Shown here in pieces: positions 39,433-45,735 of a stretch of 49,633 nt of DNA. The notes beneath the pieces are model-generated. The model worked only from the letters and a program-made list of their open reading frames with translations. It had not been told where the DNA came from and did no database searches. Position 1 is the stretch's first letter, and every line of letters begins with the position of its first letter. The stretch spans positions 1 to 49,633 of the forward strand of contig JAFRKO010000035.1 of assembly GCA_017431685.1 (NCBI GenBank), read 5' to 3'. Made by a program: the position numbers and the translations under genes. The stretch is from Mogibacterium sp. (lineage in GTDB: Bacteria > Bacillota > Clostridia > Peptostreptococcales > Anaerovoracaceae).

Positions 39433-39446
39433 ACGGGAGGAATGAA

Positions 39447-39758
39447 ATGCGTACCGGAGTAGCCGGCGGAAGAGTGCCGGCAATCAATCTTAAAAAAACA
39501 GGCGAGAATATCACGAGGATGAGGAAGGAAGCAGGGATCTCTGTCAGAGAGCTGCAGATCATGTTCGGATTCACAAATCCGCAGGCGATCTATAGCTGGC
39601 AGAGCGGAAAGAGTCTTCCGGCCGTGGATAACCTTATCATCCTGGCTGCGATCCTTGGGACTACCATCGATGAGATCATTTCCACGGAGGAAGATGATCA
39701 TGAAGATATCGGTGATGTCGAAGAAGGAATAGTGATCTTCACGCAAACAATTTCATAA
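39447..39758 (+). CDS. XRE-family regulator, paralogue 2 of the tRNA region
   Basis: A 103-residue protein. ATG 39447 follows GGGAGG by 6 nt. The helix-turn-helix is in residues about 17-70: GENITRMRKEAGISVRELQI, FGFTNPQAIYSWQSGKSLPA, DNLIILAAILGTTIDEII. It is paralogous to the protein at 36865. The acidic C-terminus (STEEDDHEDIGDVEEG) is different. It lies between tRNA-Met and tRNA-Asn; tRNA-Asn begins 5 nt after its stop, so it must share a transcript with downstream tRNAs. Control by an rtcB-like attenuator ties it to the same signal. Confidence 0.85.
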   Translation: MRTGVAGGRVPAINLKKTGENITRMRKEAGISVRELQIMFGFTNPQAIYSWQSGKSLPAVDNLIILAAILGTTIDEIISTEEDDHEDIGDVEEGIVIFTQTIS

Positions 39759-39763
39759 CCACG

Positions 39764-39839
39764 GTCTCTTAGCTCAATAGGTGGAGCGGCGCCCTGTTAA
39801 GGCGAGGGGTGCAGGTTCGATTCCTGCAGAGACCGCCAT
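39764..39839 (+). tRNA. tRNA-Asn (GTT)
   Basis: Acceptor GGTCTCT/AGAGACC perfect, loop CTGTTAA, encoded CCA. Confidence 0.94.
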
Positions 39840-39841
39840 AT

Positions 39842-39917
39842 GGTCTTCTCGTCTAAAGGATAGGACGTCGGGTTTTCATCCCGGAAATGTCGGGTTCAAG
39901 TCCCACGGAGATCACCA
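39842..39917 (+). tRNA. tRNA-Glu (TTC)
   Basis: Acceptor GGTCTTC/GGAGATC, anticodon stem TCGGG/CCCGG with loop TTTTCAT, encoded CCA. Confidence 0.92.
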
Positions 39918-39921
39918 ATAT

Positions 39922-39997
39922 GTCCCGTTAGTTCAACGGATCAGAACCTCGGTCTTCTAAACCGATAATGAGAGTTCGAGTCTCTCGCGGGATACCA
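39922..39997 (+). tRNA. tRNA-Arg (TCT)
   Basis: Acceptor GTCCCGT/GCGGGAT, anticodon stem TCGGT/ACCGA with loop CTTCTAA, encoded CCA. Reads AGA/AGG. Confidence 0.93.
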
Positions 39998-39998
39998 T

Positions 39999-40073
39999 GC
40001 TCTGATAGCTCAACGGGAGAGCGCCTGCCTTACAAGCAGGAGGGCGCAGGCTCAACACCTGCTCGGAGCACCA
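39999..40073 (+). tRNA. tRNA-Val (TAC)
   Basis: Acceptor GCTCTGA/TCGGAGC, anticodon stem CCTGC/GCAGG with loop CTTACAA, encoded CCA. The T-loop is CTCAACA, departing from the usual TTC-containing sequence. Confidence 0.88.
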
Positions 40074-40077
40074 ATGT

Positions 40078-40152
40078 GGTCTATTAGTATAACGGCCATT
40101 ATACCGGCTTGTCAGGCCGAAGATCCGGGTTCGATTCCCGGATAGACCGCCA
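40078..40152 (+). tRNA. tRNA-Asp (GTC)
   Basis: Acceptor GGTCTAT/ATAGACC perfect, loop TTGTCAG, T-arm CCGGG/CCCGG, encoded CCA. Confidence 0.94.
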
Positions 40153-40162
40153 TATACCATAT

Positions 40163-40238
40163 GCCCTGATAGTTCAACGGCGAGAACACCGGTCTCCAAA
40201 ACCGCAAGATGAGAGTTCGAATCTTTCTCAGGGTGCCA
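40163..40238 (+). tRNA. tRNA-Trp (CCA)
   Basis: Acceptor GCCCTGA/TCAGGGT, loop CTCCAAA, encoded CCA. Confidence 0.93.
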
Positions 40239-40266
40239 ATTCTTAAGGAGGGGAGGACATAAGAAT

Positions 40267-40761
40267 ATGTGGAATTCTGAGACATACGGACAGCTGGGTC
40301 TGAACGAGATCCCTGATAAGCTGATGCTTTTCTATGACCGAAATGCTGTATATGGAGAGCCAATGGAACTTACCATAGGTACAGATTCTCAGAACCATGC
40401 CTCAGGTACAAAGATCGTTACAGTGATCTCCATGATCTGCAAGGGCCATGGCGGGATATTCTTCTACGAGACAGAGTTCCGTGATCTCATCAAAGTGGTC
40501 AAGCAGAAGCTCGAAACTGAGACCTATATCAGCCTTGAGACTGCAAAGATGCTTCTGGATGAGTTGGACAACGGCGGCTACCGGATCCTCGTAGACAATT
40601 GTCCTCTCTCCATCCACATCGATGCAGGAAATGCACCGCAAGGAAAGACCAGAGATCTTATCCAGGGACTTACCGGATGGGTGCATGCGATGGGATATGA
40701 CTGCGAGGTAAAGCCGGATTCATATTCCGCATCGACTATAGCTGACAGGCTCAGTAAATAA
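40267..40761 (+). CDS. YkuK-like (DUF458) RNase H-fold protein
   Basis: A 164-residue protein resembling Bacillus YkuK, a predicted RNase H-like nuclease family. Key stretches: MELTIGTDSQNHASGTK near residue 32 (Asp-containing first strand), GHGGIFFYETEF near 59, LSIHIDAGNAPQGKTRDLI near 113-131 (second Asp strand), then GYDCEVKPDSYSASTIADR near 143-161. The acidic residues are at the positions expected for a metal-binding nuclease core. It is embedded in the tRNA array with AAGGAGGGG upstream. I infer a role in tRNA maturation, turnover or repair; this is untested. Confidence 0.8.
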   Translation: MWNSETYGQLGLNEIPDKLMLFYDRNAVYGEPMELTIGTDSQNHASGTKIVTVISMICKGHGGIFFYETEFRDLIKVVKQKLETETYISLETAKMLLDELDNGGYRILVDNCPLSIHIDAGNAPQGKTRDLIQGLTGWVHAMGYDCEVKPDSYSASTIADRLSK

Positions 40762-40762
40762 C

Positions 40763-40783
40763 CGGCGGTCATCGTGATCGCCG
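40763..40783 (+). other. Hairpin between the YkuK-like gene and tRNA-Gln
   Basis: CGGCGGTCA-TCG-TGATCGCCG, a 9-bp stem with a 3-nt loop, 2 nt after the stop codon and 5 nt before tRNA-Gln. No U-tract, so it is probably a processing site. Confidence 0.45.
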
Positions 40784-40787
40784 CTAT

Positions 40788-40861
40788 TGCCCCTTCGTCT
40801 AATGGCAGGACATCAGACTTTGATTCTGACGGTGTAGGTTCAAATCCTGCAGGGGCAGCCA
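40788..40861 (+). tRNA. tRNA-Gln (TTG)
   Basis: Acceptor TGCCCCT/AGGGGCA perfect, anticodon stem TCAGA/TCTGA with loop CTTTGAT, encoded CCA. Confidence 0.94.
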
Positions 40862-40867
40862 TAATAT

Positions 40868-40944
40868 ACGCACTTAACTCAGCGGTATAGAGTACCCGTC
40901 TGATACGCGGGCGGTCCGCAGTTCGAATCTGCGAGTGCGTACCA
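40868..40944 (+). tRNA. tRNA-Ile (GAT)
   Basis: Acceptor ACGCACT/AGTGCGT perfect, loop CTGATAC, T-arm GCAGT/CTGCG-type, encoded CCA. Confidence 0.92.
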
Positions 40945-40948
40945 ATAG

Positions 40949-41024
40949 GGTCCCTTCGTCTAAAGGGTAGGACACCAGACTCTCAATCTGGAAATGCCGG
41001 GTTCAAGTCCCGCGGGGATCACCA
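40949..41024 (+). tRNA. tRNA-Glu (CTC)
   Basis: Acceptor GGTCCCT/GGGGATC with G-U pairs, anticodon stem CCAGA/TCTGG with loop CTCTCAA, encoded CCA. Second glutamate isoacceptor. Confidence 0.92.
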
Positions 41025-41029
41025 CTTGT

Positions 41030-41105
41030 GTGGTCGGTAGCTTAATGGTAGAGCAGCGGATTGTGATTCCGTCCGGTGCAGGTTCAAATCCTGTCCTTCC
41101 ACCCA
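41030..41105 (+). tRNA. tRNA-His (GTG), degenerate acceptor stem
   Basis: Extra G at -1 facing C73, the histidine identity pair, loop TTGTGAT and encoded CCA. The acceptor stem has two adjacent mismatches (T4-T69 and C5-T68), so stability or editing is in question. Confidence 0.87.
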
Positions 41106-41110
41106 ATTAT

Positions 41111-41187
41111 GAGCACGTATCCGAGAGGCCTAAGGATGCAGGTTGCAACCCTGTTATTCGCTGGTTCGAATCCAGCCGTGCTCTCCA
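41111..41187 (+). tRNA. tRNA-Cys (GCA)
   Basis: Acceptor GAGCACG/CGTGCTC perfect, loop TTGCAAC, T-arm CTGG/CCAG, discriminator T, encoded CCA. Confidence 0.92.
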
Positions 41188-41192
41188 CATAT

Positions 41193-41268
41193 GGTAAAGT
41201 AGCTCAGCTGGTAGAGCGTTCGGTTGAAGCCCGAAAGGTCGCTGGTTCAATGCCAGCCTTTACCACCA
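41193..41268 (+). tRNA. tRNA-Phe (GAA)
   Basis: Acceptor GGTAAAG/CTTTACC perfect, loop TTGAAGC, encoded CCA. Confidence 0.94.
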
Positions 41269-41275
41269 TCAATAA

Positions 41276-41352
41276 TGGGGAGTAACTCAACGGTCAGAGT
41301 GGGGTCCTTATAAGGCTCTGGTAGCTCGGTTCAACTCCGGCCTCCCCAACCA
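41276..41352 (+). tRNA. tRNA-Ile (TAT)
   Basis: Acceptor TGGGGAG/CTCCCCA perfect, anticodon stem GGGTC/GGCTC (two G-U pairs) with loop CTTATAA, encoded CCA. It would read AUA directly, without the lysidine modification bacteria normally need. Confidence 0.87.
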
Positions 41353-41358
41353 TTATCA

Positions 41359-41403
41359 GCCCTGTGATGTGAATTTATCAGTTCACTTCGCAGGGCGTTT
41401 TGT
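41359..41403 (+). terminator. Intrinsic terminator of the tRNA array
   Basis: GCCCTGTGA...TTCGCAGGGC with an inner GTGAA/TTCAC stem, followed by GTTTTGT, 6 nt after the last tRNA. Confidence 0.8.
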
Positions 41404-41434
41404 ATGCAAAAAAATTTTTTCAAAATATTTTGAA

Positions 41435-41485
41435 AAAGAGGGGTGTCAAACCCGGTTTCTATTGCTCATAAGTGAGAGGACTTAT
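41435..41485 (+). repeat. Direct repeat copy B, right edge of the RNA-repair/tRNA region
   Basis: 51 nt identical to copy A at 33497-33547 except one base. A palindrome TTTTTCAAAA-TA-TTTTGAAAAA overlaps its start, and the sequence just before it looks like a remnant of the A/T-rich end of the sigma-like gene. Confidence 0.85.
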
Positions 41486-41489
41486 TAAA

Positions 41490-41885
41490 AACCTCTCGCG
41501 AACCTTAGAAAACTGAATACACATTCAATCAGGTACCTTCTCTGAGATATCGGCTAACACCCGTGAGCATGCAGGATCGATACGCCAGGACTACGCGAAA
41601 GCGTACGAGCGATCAAGGTCATGGATCCAAAAGGCAGCCAGCAACTGTTTTGTGCGATGACAGTCTCAGAGGACAATGATACTTCCGTCCAGCCACAGAC
41701 ATCGCAATGGGGGCGGCTCCGTAAGATCTGCGGAGAGGGGTAATGCCCTATGAGGGAGCATAGCTGACTCCCGCCTGACTGTTTCCCTGCGAACTGGGGG
41801 CGTCGTGGACAAATACAGGATCGAATCAATGGAAAAGACAACAGCGTGTCAGGGGACACATTTTGCGTCCCCGGCACGCTTTGCT
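41490..41885 (+). ncRNA. Second structured non-coding RNA candidate with terminator
   Basis: About 390 nt without a supported gene. Pairings seen: TACGC-GAAA-GCGTA, GATCG/CGATC, CTCCG/CGGAG, GGGAG/CTCCC, and a long-range CTCTGAGA/TCTCAGAG helix. A strong 14-bp hairpin (41843-41880: AGCGTGTC and GGGGAC pairing with GTCCCC and GGCACGCT) followed by TTGCTT would end the transcript. Near the start, CCTTAGAAAACTGAATAC resembles the conserved pre-23S spacer sequence of Firmicutes rRNA operons. No known RNA class was recognised. Confidence 0.5.
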
Positions 41886-41971
41886 TATATTACATTTTTC
41901 GACCTGTATCTGCGAATATCCAGTCCGGGGAAACTGTGTATTCAGTGAATGAGACAACGGAGGAAACGAAA

Positions 41972-42229
41972 ATGGCAAAACTCTTTGAGAACAACTACAA
42001 GCACAACCCATATGTATATGGAATGGTCAATGTGCTCTCAAGCTTCTGCAGAGATTACAACGAAGCGAACCGGGCACTGGAGAAGAACCCGAACGATACG
42101 CGCTGCATGATGGTCAGAGCCTACTGCGTAGACTTCGCCAACTGGCTGAGCGAGACAACCGAGATGGACTACGGCACAGTCGGTCAGCTGATCGTAAGGA
42201 TGATGGAGGTCGGAAATGGCGAGGAATAA
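41972..42229 (+). CDS. Small hypothetical protein
   Basis: An 85-residue protein starting MAKLFENNYKHNPYVYGM at ATG 41972 (ACGGAGGAAA upstream). It is helical and soluble (FCRDYNEANRALEKNPNDTR). I do not recognise it. Its end overlaps the next gene by 14 nt, indicating coupled translation in a small regulator operon ahead of mazF, xis and int. Confidence 0.65.
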   Translation: MAKLFENNYKHNPYVYGMVNVLSSFCRDYNEANRALEKNPNDTRCMMVRAYCVDFANWLSETTEMDYGTVGQLIVRMMEVGNGEE

Positions 42230-42536
42230 CTACAGAGATGACGGCATCATCTGGTTCGAGGATCAGATAAGCGAGATGGCAGACCTCCTGATCACTGTAC
42301 AGGGCATCCGCTACATATATATGAAGAGACACGACCACAGCTGGATCAGCAGGGTCGGTGACGAAGGAATGAGGTTCGCTCTTTGGAGCATGTCAGAGAT
42401 ACAGCTAAGGATCATCGAAGCTCTGGTATTCGAAGATAAGACCGTGACGGATGTACGCAGAGAAATGGATCTCACGATCACAGAGATCCGCGTGGAAATA
42501 AGAGATATGAGAAAGGCGCTGCTTGCGGCGATTTGA
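42216..42536 (+). CDS. Sigma region 4/helix-turn-helix-like small protein
   Basis: A 106-residue protein. The C-terminal half (WSMSEIQLRIIEALVFEDK then TVTDVRREMDLTITEIRVEIRDMRKALLAA) reads like a sigma region 4 or similar helix-turn-helix. The N-terminal half is unassigned. It is coupled to the 85-aa gene. Such small regulators are common before xis/int in Gram-positive ICEs. Confidence 0.6.
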   Translation: MARNNYRDDGIIWFEDQISEMADLLITVQGIRYIYMKRHDHSWISRVGDEGMRFALWSMSEIQLRIIEALVFEDKTVTDVRREMDLTITEIRVEIRDMRKALLAAI

Positions 42537-42548
42537 TAGGTAACAGAA

Positions 42549-42860
42549 ATGAAGACATTGAAGATAGTAAAGATTGACGACCCGGAAGCGCTGGATCATA
42601 TCGCCAGGTGTGAGATCTATCAGGCGATCAGCGATTACGAGATATGGAGAAGGATCATGCTGAAAGATCCTTCAGACACTGAAGCATATCAGATGATGGA
42701 GGACTGCGCAGAATTCATATTGACGGACCCGAGAGTGGAACGCTGCATCAAGGACCCTGCCGGATTCCTCTGGAAGCTGGGCATGAAGGTAGATAAAGAT
42801 ATCAAAAAGTGGAGGAAGGAATGCAGACAGCAGACAAGTGGAAAAAACCCTTCAATGTAG
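42549..42860 (+). CDS. Small hypothetical protein overlapping mazF
   Basis: A 103-residue helical, charged protein (DPEALDHIARCEIYQAISDYEIWRR ... KVDKDIKKWRKECRQQ). Its last 40 nt overlap the start of the MazF-like gene. The weak site AGGTAACAG precedes the ATG. It occupies the place of an antitoxin but does not resemble MazE, so antitoxin function is only a positional guess. Confidence 0.5.
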   Translation: MKTLKIVKIDDPEALDHIARCEIYQAISDYEIWRRIMLKDPSDTEAYQMMEDCAEFILTDPRVERCIKDPAGFLWKLGMKVDKDIKKWRKECRQQTSGKNPSM

Positions 42861-43219
42861 AAAGGGGAGATATATACCTTGCGGACCTGGGAACAGCTGA
42901 CGAAGTAGTAGGTTCAGAACAATTTGGGATCCGTCCTGTGATCGCGACCCAATCCAATTTTCTGAATAAAAAATCTCCTACTGTCATAGTCGCTGTGATA
43001 ACGAGCGAACTGAAAAAAATCGATCTTGATACGCATATCCTGCTTCCATCCCTGAAAGGTTTGCCTCTTAGGTCGATGGTTTGTACAGAGCAGCGTTTCA
43101 CCATTGACAAGCAGCGATTGTTGAAATACTGCTGTTCCGTTCCCGCCCCTGTTATGGAGGAAGTGACCCGGGCCTGTCGCAAGGCTGAAGAAGCTGACAA
43201 GAAACGCCGAAAGCACTGA
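42821..43219 (+). CDS. mazF: MazF/PemK-type endoribonuclease toxin
   Basis: A 132-residue protein of the MazF fold. N-terminal VERGDIYLADLG, then GSEQFGIRPVIATQSNFLN and SPTVIVAVITSELKKIDLDTHILL, are the standard blocks. MazF enzymes cut single-stranded RNA at short sequences, leaving 2',3'-cyclic phosphate and 5'-OH ends, the ends RtcB joins. ATG 42821 is chosen because GGAGGAAGG lies just upstream; a GTG at 42809 is possible. No clear MazE is adjacent. Presence in the same element as rtcB is notable. Confidence 0.88.
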   Translation: MQTADKWKKPFNVERGDIYLADLGTADEVVGSEQFGIRPVIATQSNFLNKKSPTVIVAVITSELKKIDLDTHILLPSLKGLPLRSMVCTEQRFTIDKQRLLKYCCSVPAPVMEEVTRACRKAEEADKKRRKH

Positions 43220-43312
43220 AATTTCAACGTTTGTCAAGTACACAATTTCGACTCTCGTGGCGTGGAAAAGAAAGGAGACAGGGGATTACGATAGCGGCAT
43301 CCCGGGAAATAT

Positions 43313-43549
43313 ATGGATATTACAGATCTGGCGATAGACAAGCCGTATCTCTCAAGCGAGGTACGATTCTATACGATCTCGGATCTGACTCAGATGCTTG
43401 GATGGAGTCACGGAACAGTGGAAAAGCTTTTCAACGACCCGAAATTCCCTGCTGCAGATTTTGGCAGACAGAAGGTCGTGGAGGCGCATGCTCTGATCGA
43501 CTACTTCTCCAAGAGACATGAGAAAGCGAGGGATCGTTTCTGGAAGTAA
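43313..43549 (+). CDS. xis: Excisionase (Xis-like helix-turn-helix)
   Basis: A 78-residue small DNA-binding protein directly before the integrase. FYTISDLTQMLGWSHGTVEKLFNDPKFPAADFGRQKVVEAHALIDYF is a MerR-like winged helix typical of Tn916-type excisionases and phage helix-turn-helix-17 proteins. It would bend DNA at the attachment site and favour excision. The ribosome binding site is weak. It ends 12 nt before the integrase. Confidence 0.8.
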   Translation: MDITDLAIDKPYLSSEVRFYTISDLTQMLGWSHGTVEKLFNDPKFPAADFGRQKVVEAHALIDYFSKRHEKARDRFWK

Positions 43550-43561
43550 AGGAGATCGATA

Positions 43562-44773
43562 ATGGCTACAAAAGCTACGAATAGAAAAAAGGCAGAATAT
43601 GCAACCGGTACGCTGGGAGCGAACAACGGGAAAAGAGCGGAGTTCGGAGCGGGATCATTTAGGTACACAGACTCAGGAAAGGTTGAATACAGATTCGGGT
43701 ATACGGATGAATTCGGAAAGCCTCAGAGAAAGTCATTTACATGCGATGACCTGAACGAATGTATCGCAAAGGCGGAGGCTTTCAAGAAGAGGATGGAACT
43801 CCTGAGGGATGACATCAATCCGGATGAATCGATTTGCAAGGTCCTCAGGAGAGCTTATCAAAAGGATTATGATATGGGATTCGTCAGAGAGCAGGGATAC
43901 TGCAGGAATCTCGCGAACCTCAGGATACTGGAGAAGTCCAGGATAGCGAAAATGCCCATAAGGGAAGTGACAAAAAACGATGTGACAAAATACTTCGCTA
44001 CTCTGACGGATTACTCTGAGAGCATGGTGAAGAAGCTATATGCTCAGGTGAAGCTGGCGTTCTCGATCGCTCTTATGGAAGGCCTGATAACTGAGAACTT
44101 CATGGAGCAAAGAGATATGAAGTGCCCGAAGGTGGGCAAGCCCAAAAAGAAAGTCAGCGGGCTTACGACGGAGCAGCAGAAAAAGTTCGTGGAGGCTCTT
44201 GAGACTACAGATCCGCCGAACGGACGCAATGATTATCGGCTCCAGCTGATGATCGAGTTGTACAGCGGTATGAGGATGGGTGAGATCAATGCCCTTCGCA
44301 GGGAGGACATCGATTTCAAGAAGAATGTCATCCATGTGAGGAGGACCATATCCAGGGGCTTTGAGTACAGGGAGTTCCTCAACGATACTACCAAGACTGA
44401 CGCCGGCCAGAGAGATGTCCCTATTAGCAGCAAGCTGAGGCCATATCTTGAGCAGGCGTTGGAGAGGCAGAAGCCGAATGCTGATGATCTGATATTCTAC
44501 GATTACTGCAAGAACTCTCTCGTAACGACATCGCAGGTCAACTGCTATTACAAGAGAGTGTGCAGGAAAATCGGCATCCCGGCTGACGGACAGCATGCAC
44601 TGAGACACACGTTCGCTACCAGATGCATCGAGTCCGGCATCCCGGCGATAGTGCTCAAGAACTGGCTCGGCCACACCAACATACACATCACACTCGACAC
44701 ATATACAGACGTATTTGACAGCCTCAACAACGAAGCTGTAAACAATTTCGATAAATACCTTGAAGCAATGTAG
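43562..44773 (+). CDS. int: Tyrosine integrase (Tn916/lambda type)
   Basis: A 403-residue site-specific recombinase. An N-terminal arm-binding region (FGAGSFRYTDSGKVEYRFGYTD), a core-binding SAM-like domain (about 90-180) and a catalytic domain with Arg 238 (SGMRMGE), H345-x-x-R348 (HALRHTFATR), His 371 (LGHTNIHITLD) and nucleophile Tyr 381. All catalytic residues are present. AAAGGAG precedes the ATG. In this ICE class the attachment site is usually just beyond int, so the element end probably lies between 44774 and about 45080. Confidence 0.95.
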   Translation: MATKATNRKKAEYATGTLGANNGKRAEFGAGSFRYTDSGKVEYRFGYTDEFGKPQRKSFTCDDLNECIAKAEAFKKRMELLRDDINPDESICKVLRRAYQKDYDMGFVREQGYCRNLANLRILEKSRIAKMPIREVTKNDVTKYFATLTDYSESMVKKLYAQVKLAFSIALMEGLITENFMEQRDMKCPKVGKPKKKVSGLTTEQQKKFVEALETTDPPNGRNDYRLQLMIELYSGMRMGEINALRREDIDFKKNVIHVRRTISRGFEYREFLNDTTKTDAGQRDVPISSKLRPYLEQALERQKPNADDLIFYDYCKNSLVTTSQVNCYYKRVCRKIGIPADGQHALRHTFATRCIESGIPAIVLKNWLGHTNIHITLDTYTDVFDSLNNEAVNNFDKYLEAM

Positions 44774-44818
44774 ATTGTGCGGATCGCATTCATAACACTT
44801 TTTCCTTTCGGAGACAGA

Positions 44819-44855
44819 AGAGAGGCTCACGGGCTGGCATACCCGAAGCCTCTCT
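44819..44855 (+). terminator. Hairpin after the integrase gene
   Basis: AGAGAGGCT pairs with AGCCTCTCT around an inner GGG/CCC stem, 45 nt after int. No U-tract follows. The remaining sequence to 45081 is AT-rich with a TATAAT-like box near 44915 but no gene or certain att core. Confidence 0.55.
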
Positions 44856-45081
44856 TCGCGTGTGGGTACATTTCACTTTGTGAAAAACCAGATTATTGTA
44901 ATAGCAGGTGGTATATAATAATGTAAAACGAGTTCTATAATCGTGATTGTCCCGAAAAAGGGATGTTATATTTGTTGATGAAAATAGTAAGTGCATATGC
45001 GATCATAAAACCTTATTATTAGAGTAAGATGATGAAAAACAAGCATGGATTGGTGGACTGAATAACGGAGATTTATGAGGC

Positions 45082-45735
45082 ATGGATTATAACGAATTAA
45101 TAAAAACGACAGTGAATACCTTGCAGCCGGATATGTATGAACAAATAAAACCTGTATTGATTCCGGAATACCTGTCTTTTTCTATCATTCCTGAAGAGGA
45201 AATCACACTTGGGATATTGTCGGAAAAACTCTGTGATTACTTTGAGAAGCTTGAGCTGAAAACAGGGAAAAGCTTCGATAAGTATGTCGAATCATATCTT
45301 AAGGATCTAGATTCTATTGTTGAAAGACGTATTGAAAAAACTCCTCAGCCTAAGAAGAATGATCCTACTCCAGTAGCCGTTCCAAGAGCCAGAAAATACT
45401 ACGAGAAAGCTGCTTCAATGAAAAAAACAAGAGCGCTTTCAACTAACAATCTGGTTGACTATACACGGATTATGCTCTGCCTTTATACAGCCATAATAAA
45501 GAATGGTTTTAAGGAGATCGACAATTTTGATTTTTCTTCAGATTGCTTAAACCCGCTTGATATAATTGGTGCTATGAAGAATGAGCAGGAGCCGGTAGCG
45601 ATTAAAATCGGGAAGAAATCGAAGTTTGATATTAAGGATCTCTATTGCTCAGACACATGTACATTTATTCTTACAATCGTGATTGTATATAAGATCTTAA
45701 ACGACAGAGTTCAGGAGGAGGCAGATAATGAGTAA
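45082..45735 (+). CDS. Hypothetical protein of the AAA+ cassette
   Basis: A 217-residue protein that I do not recognise. It is mostly helical, with a charged mid-region (RRIEKTPQPKKNDPTPVAVPRARKYYEKA) and a hydrophobic C-terminal segment near 193-209 (CTFILTIVIVYKIL) that could be a membrane anchor. Its stop overlaps the next start by 8 nt with AGGAGG between, so it is first in a coupled three-gene unit ending in an AAA+ ATPase. Confidence 0.7.
   Translation: MDYNELIKTTVNTLQPDMYEQIKPVLIPEYLSFSIIPEEEITLGILSEKLCDYFEKLELKTGKSFDKYVESYLKDLDSIVERRIEKTPQPKKNDPTPVAVPRARKYYEKAASMKKTRALSTNNLVDYTRIMLCLYTAIIKNGFKEIDNFDFSSDCLNPLDIIGAMKNEQEPVAIKIGKKSKFDIKDLYCSDTCTFILTIVIVYKILNDRVQEEADNE

Noticed and set aside
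37290-41352. CRISPR-like periodic repeats
   Set aside because: The regularly spaced similar motifs are tRNA T-arms and CCA ends; units differ and fold as cloverleafs, and no cas genes are present.
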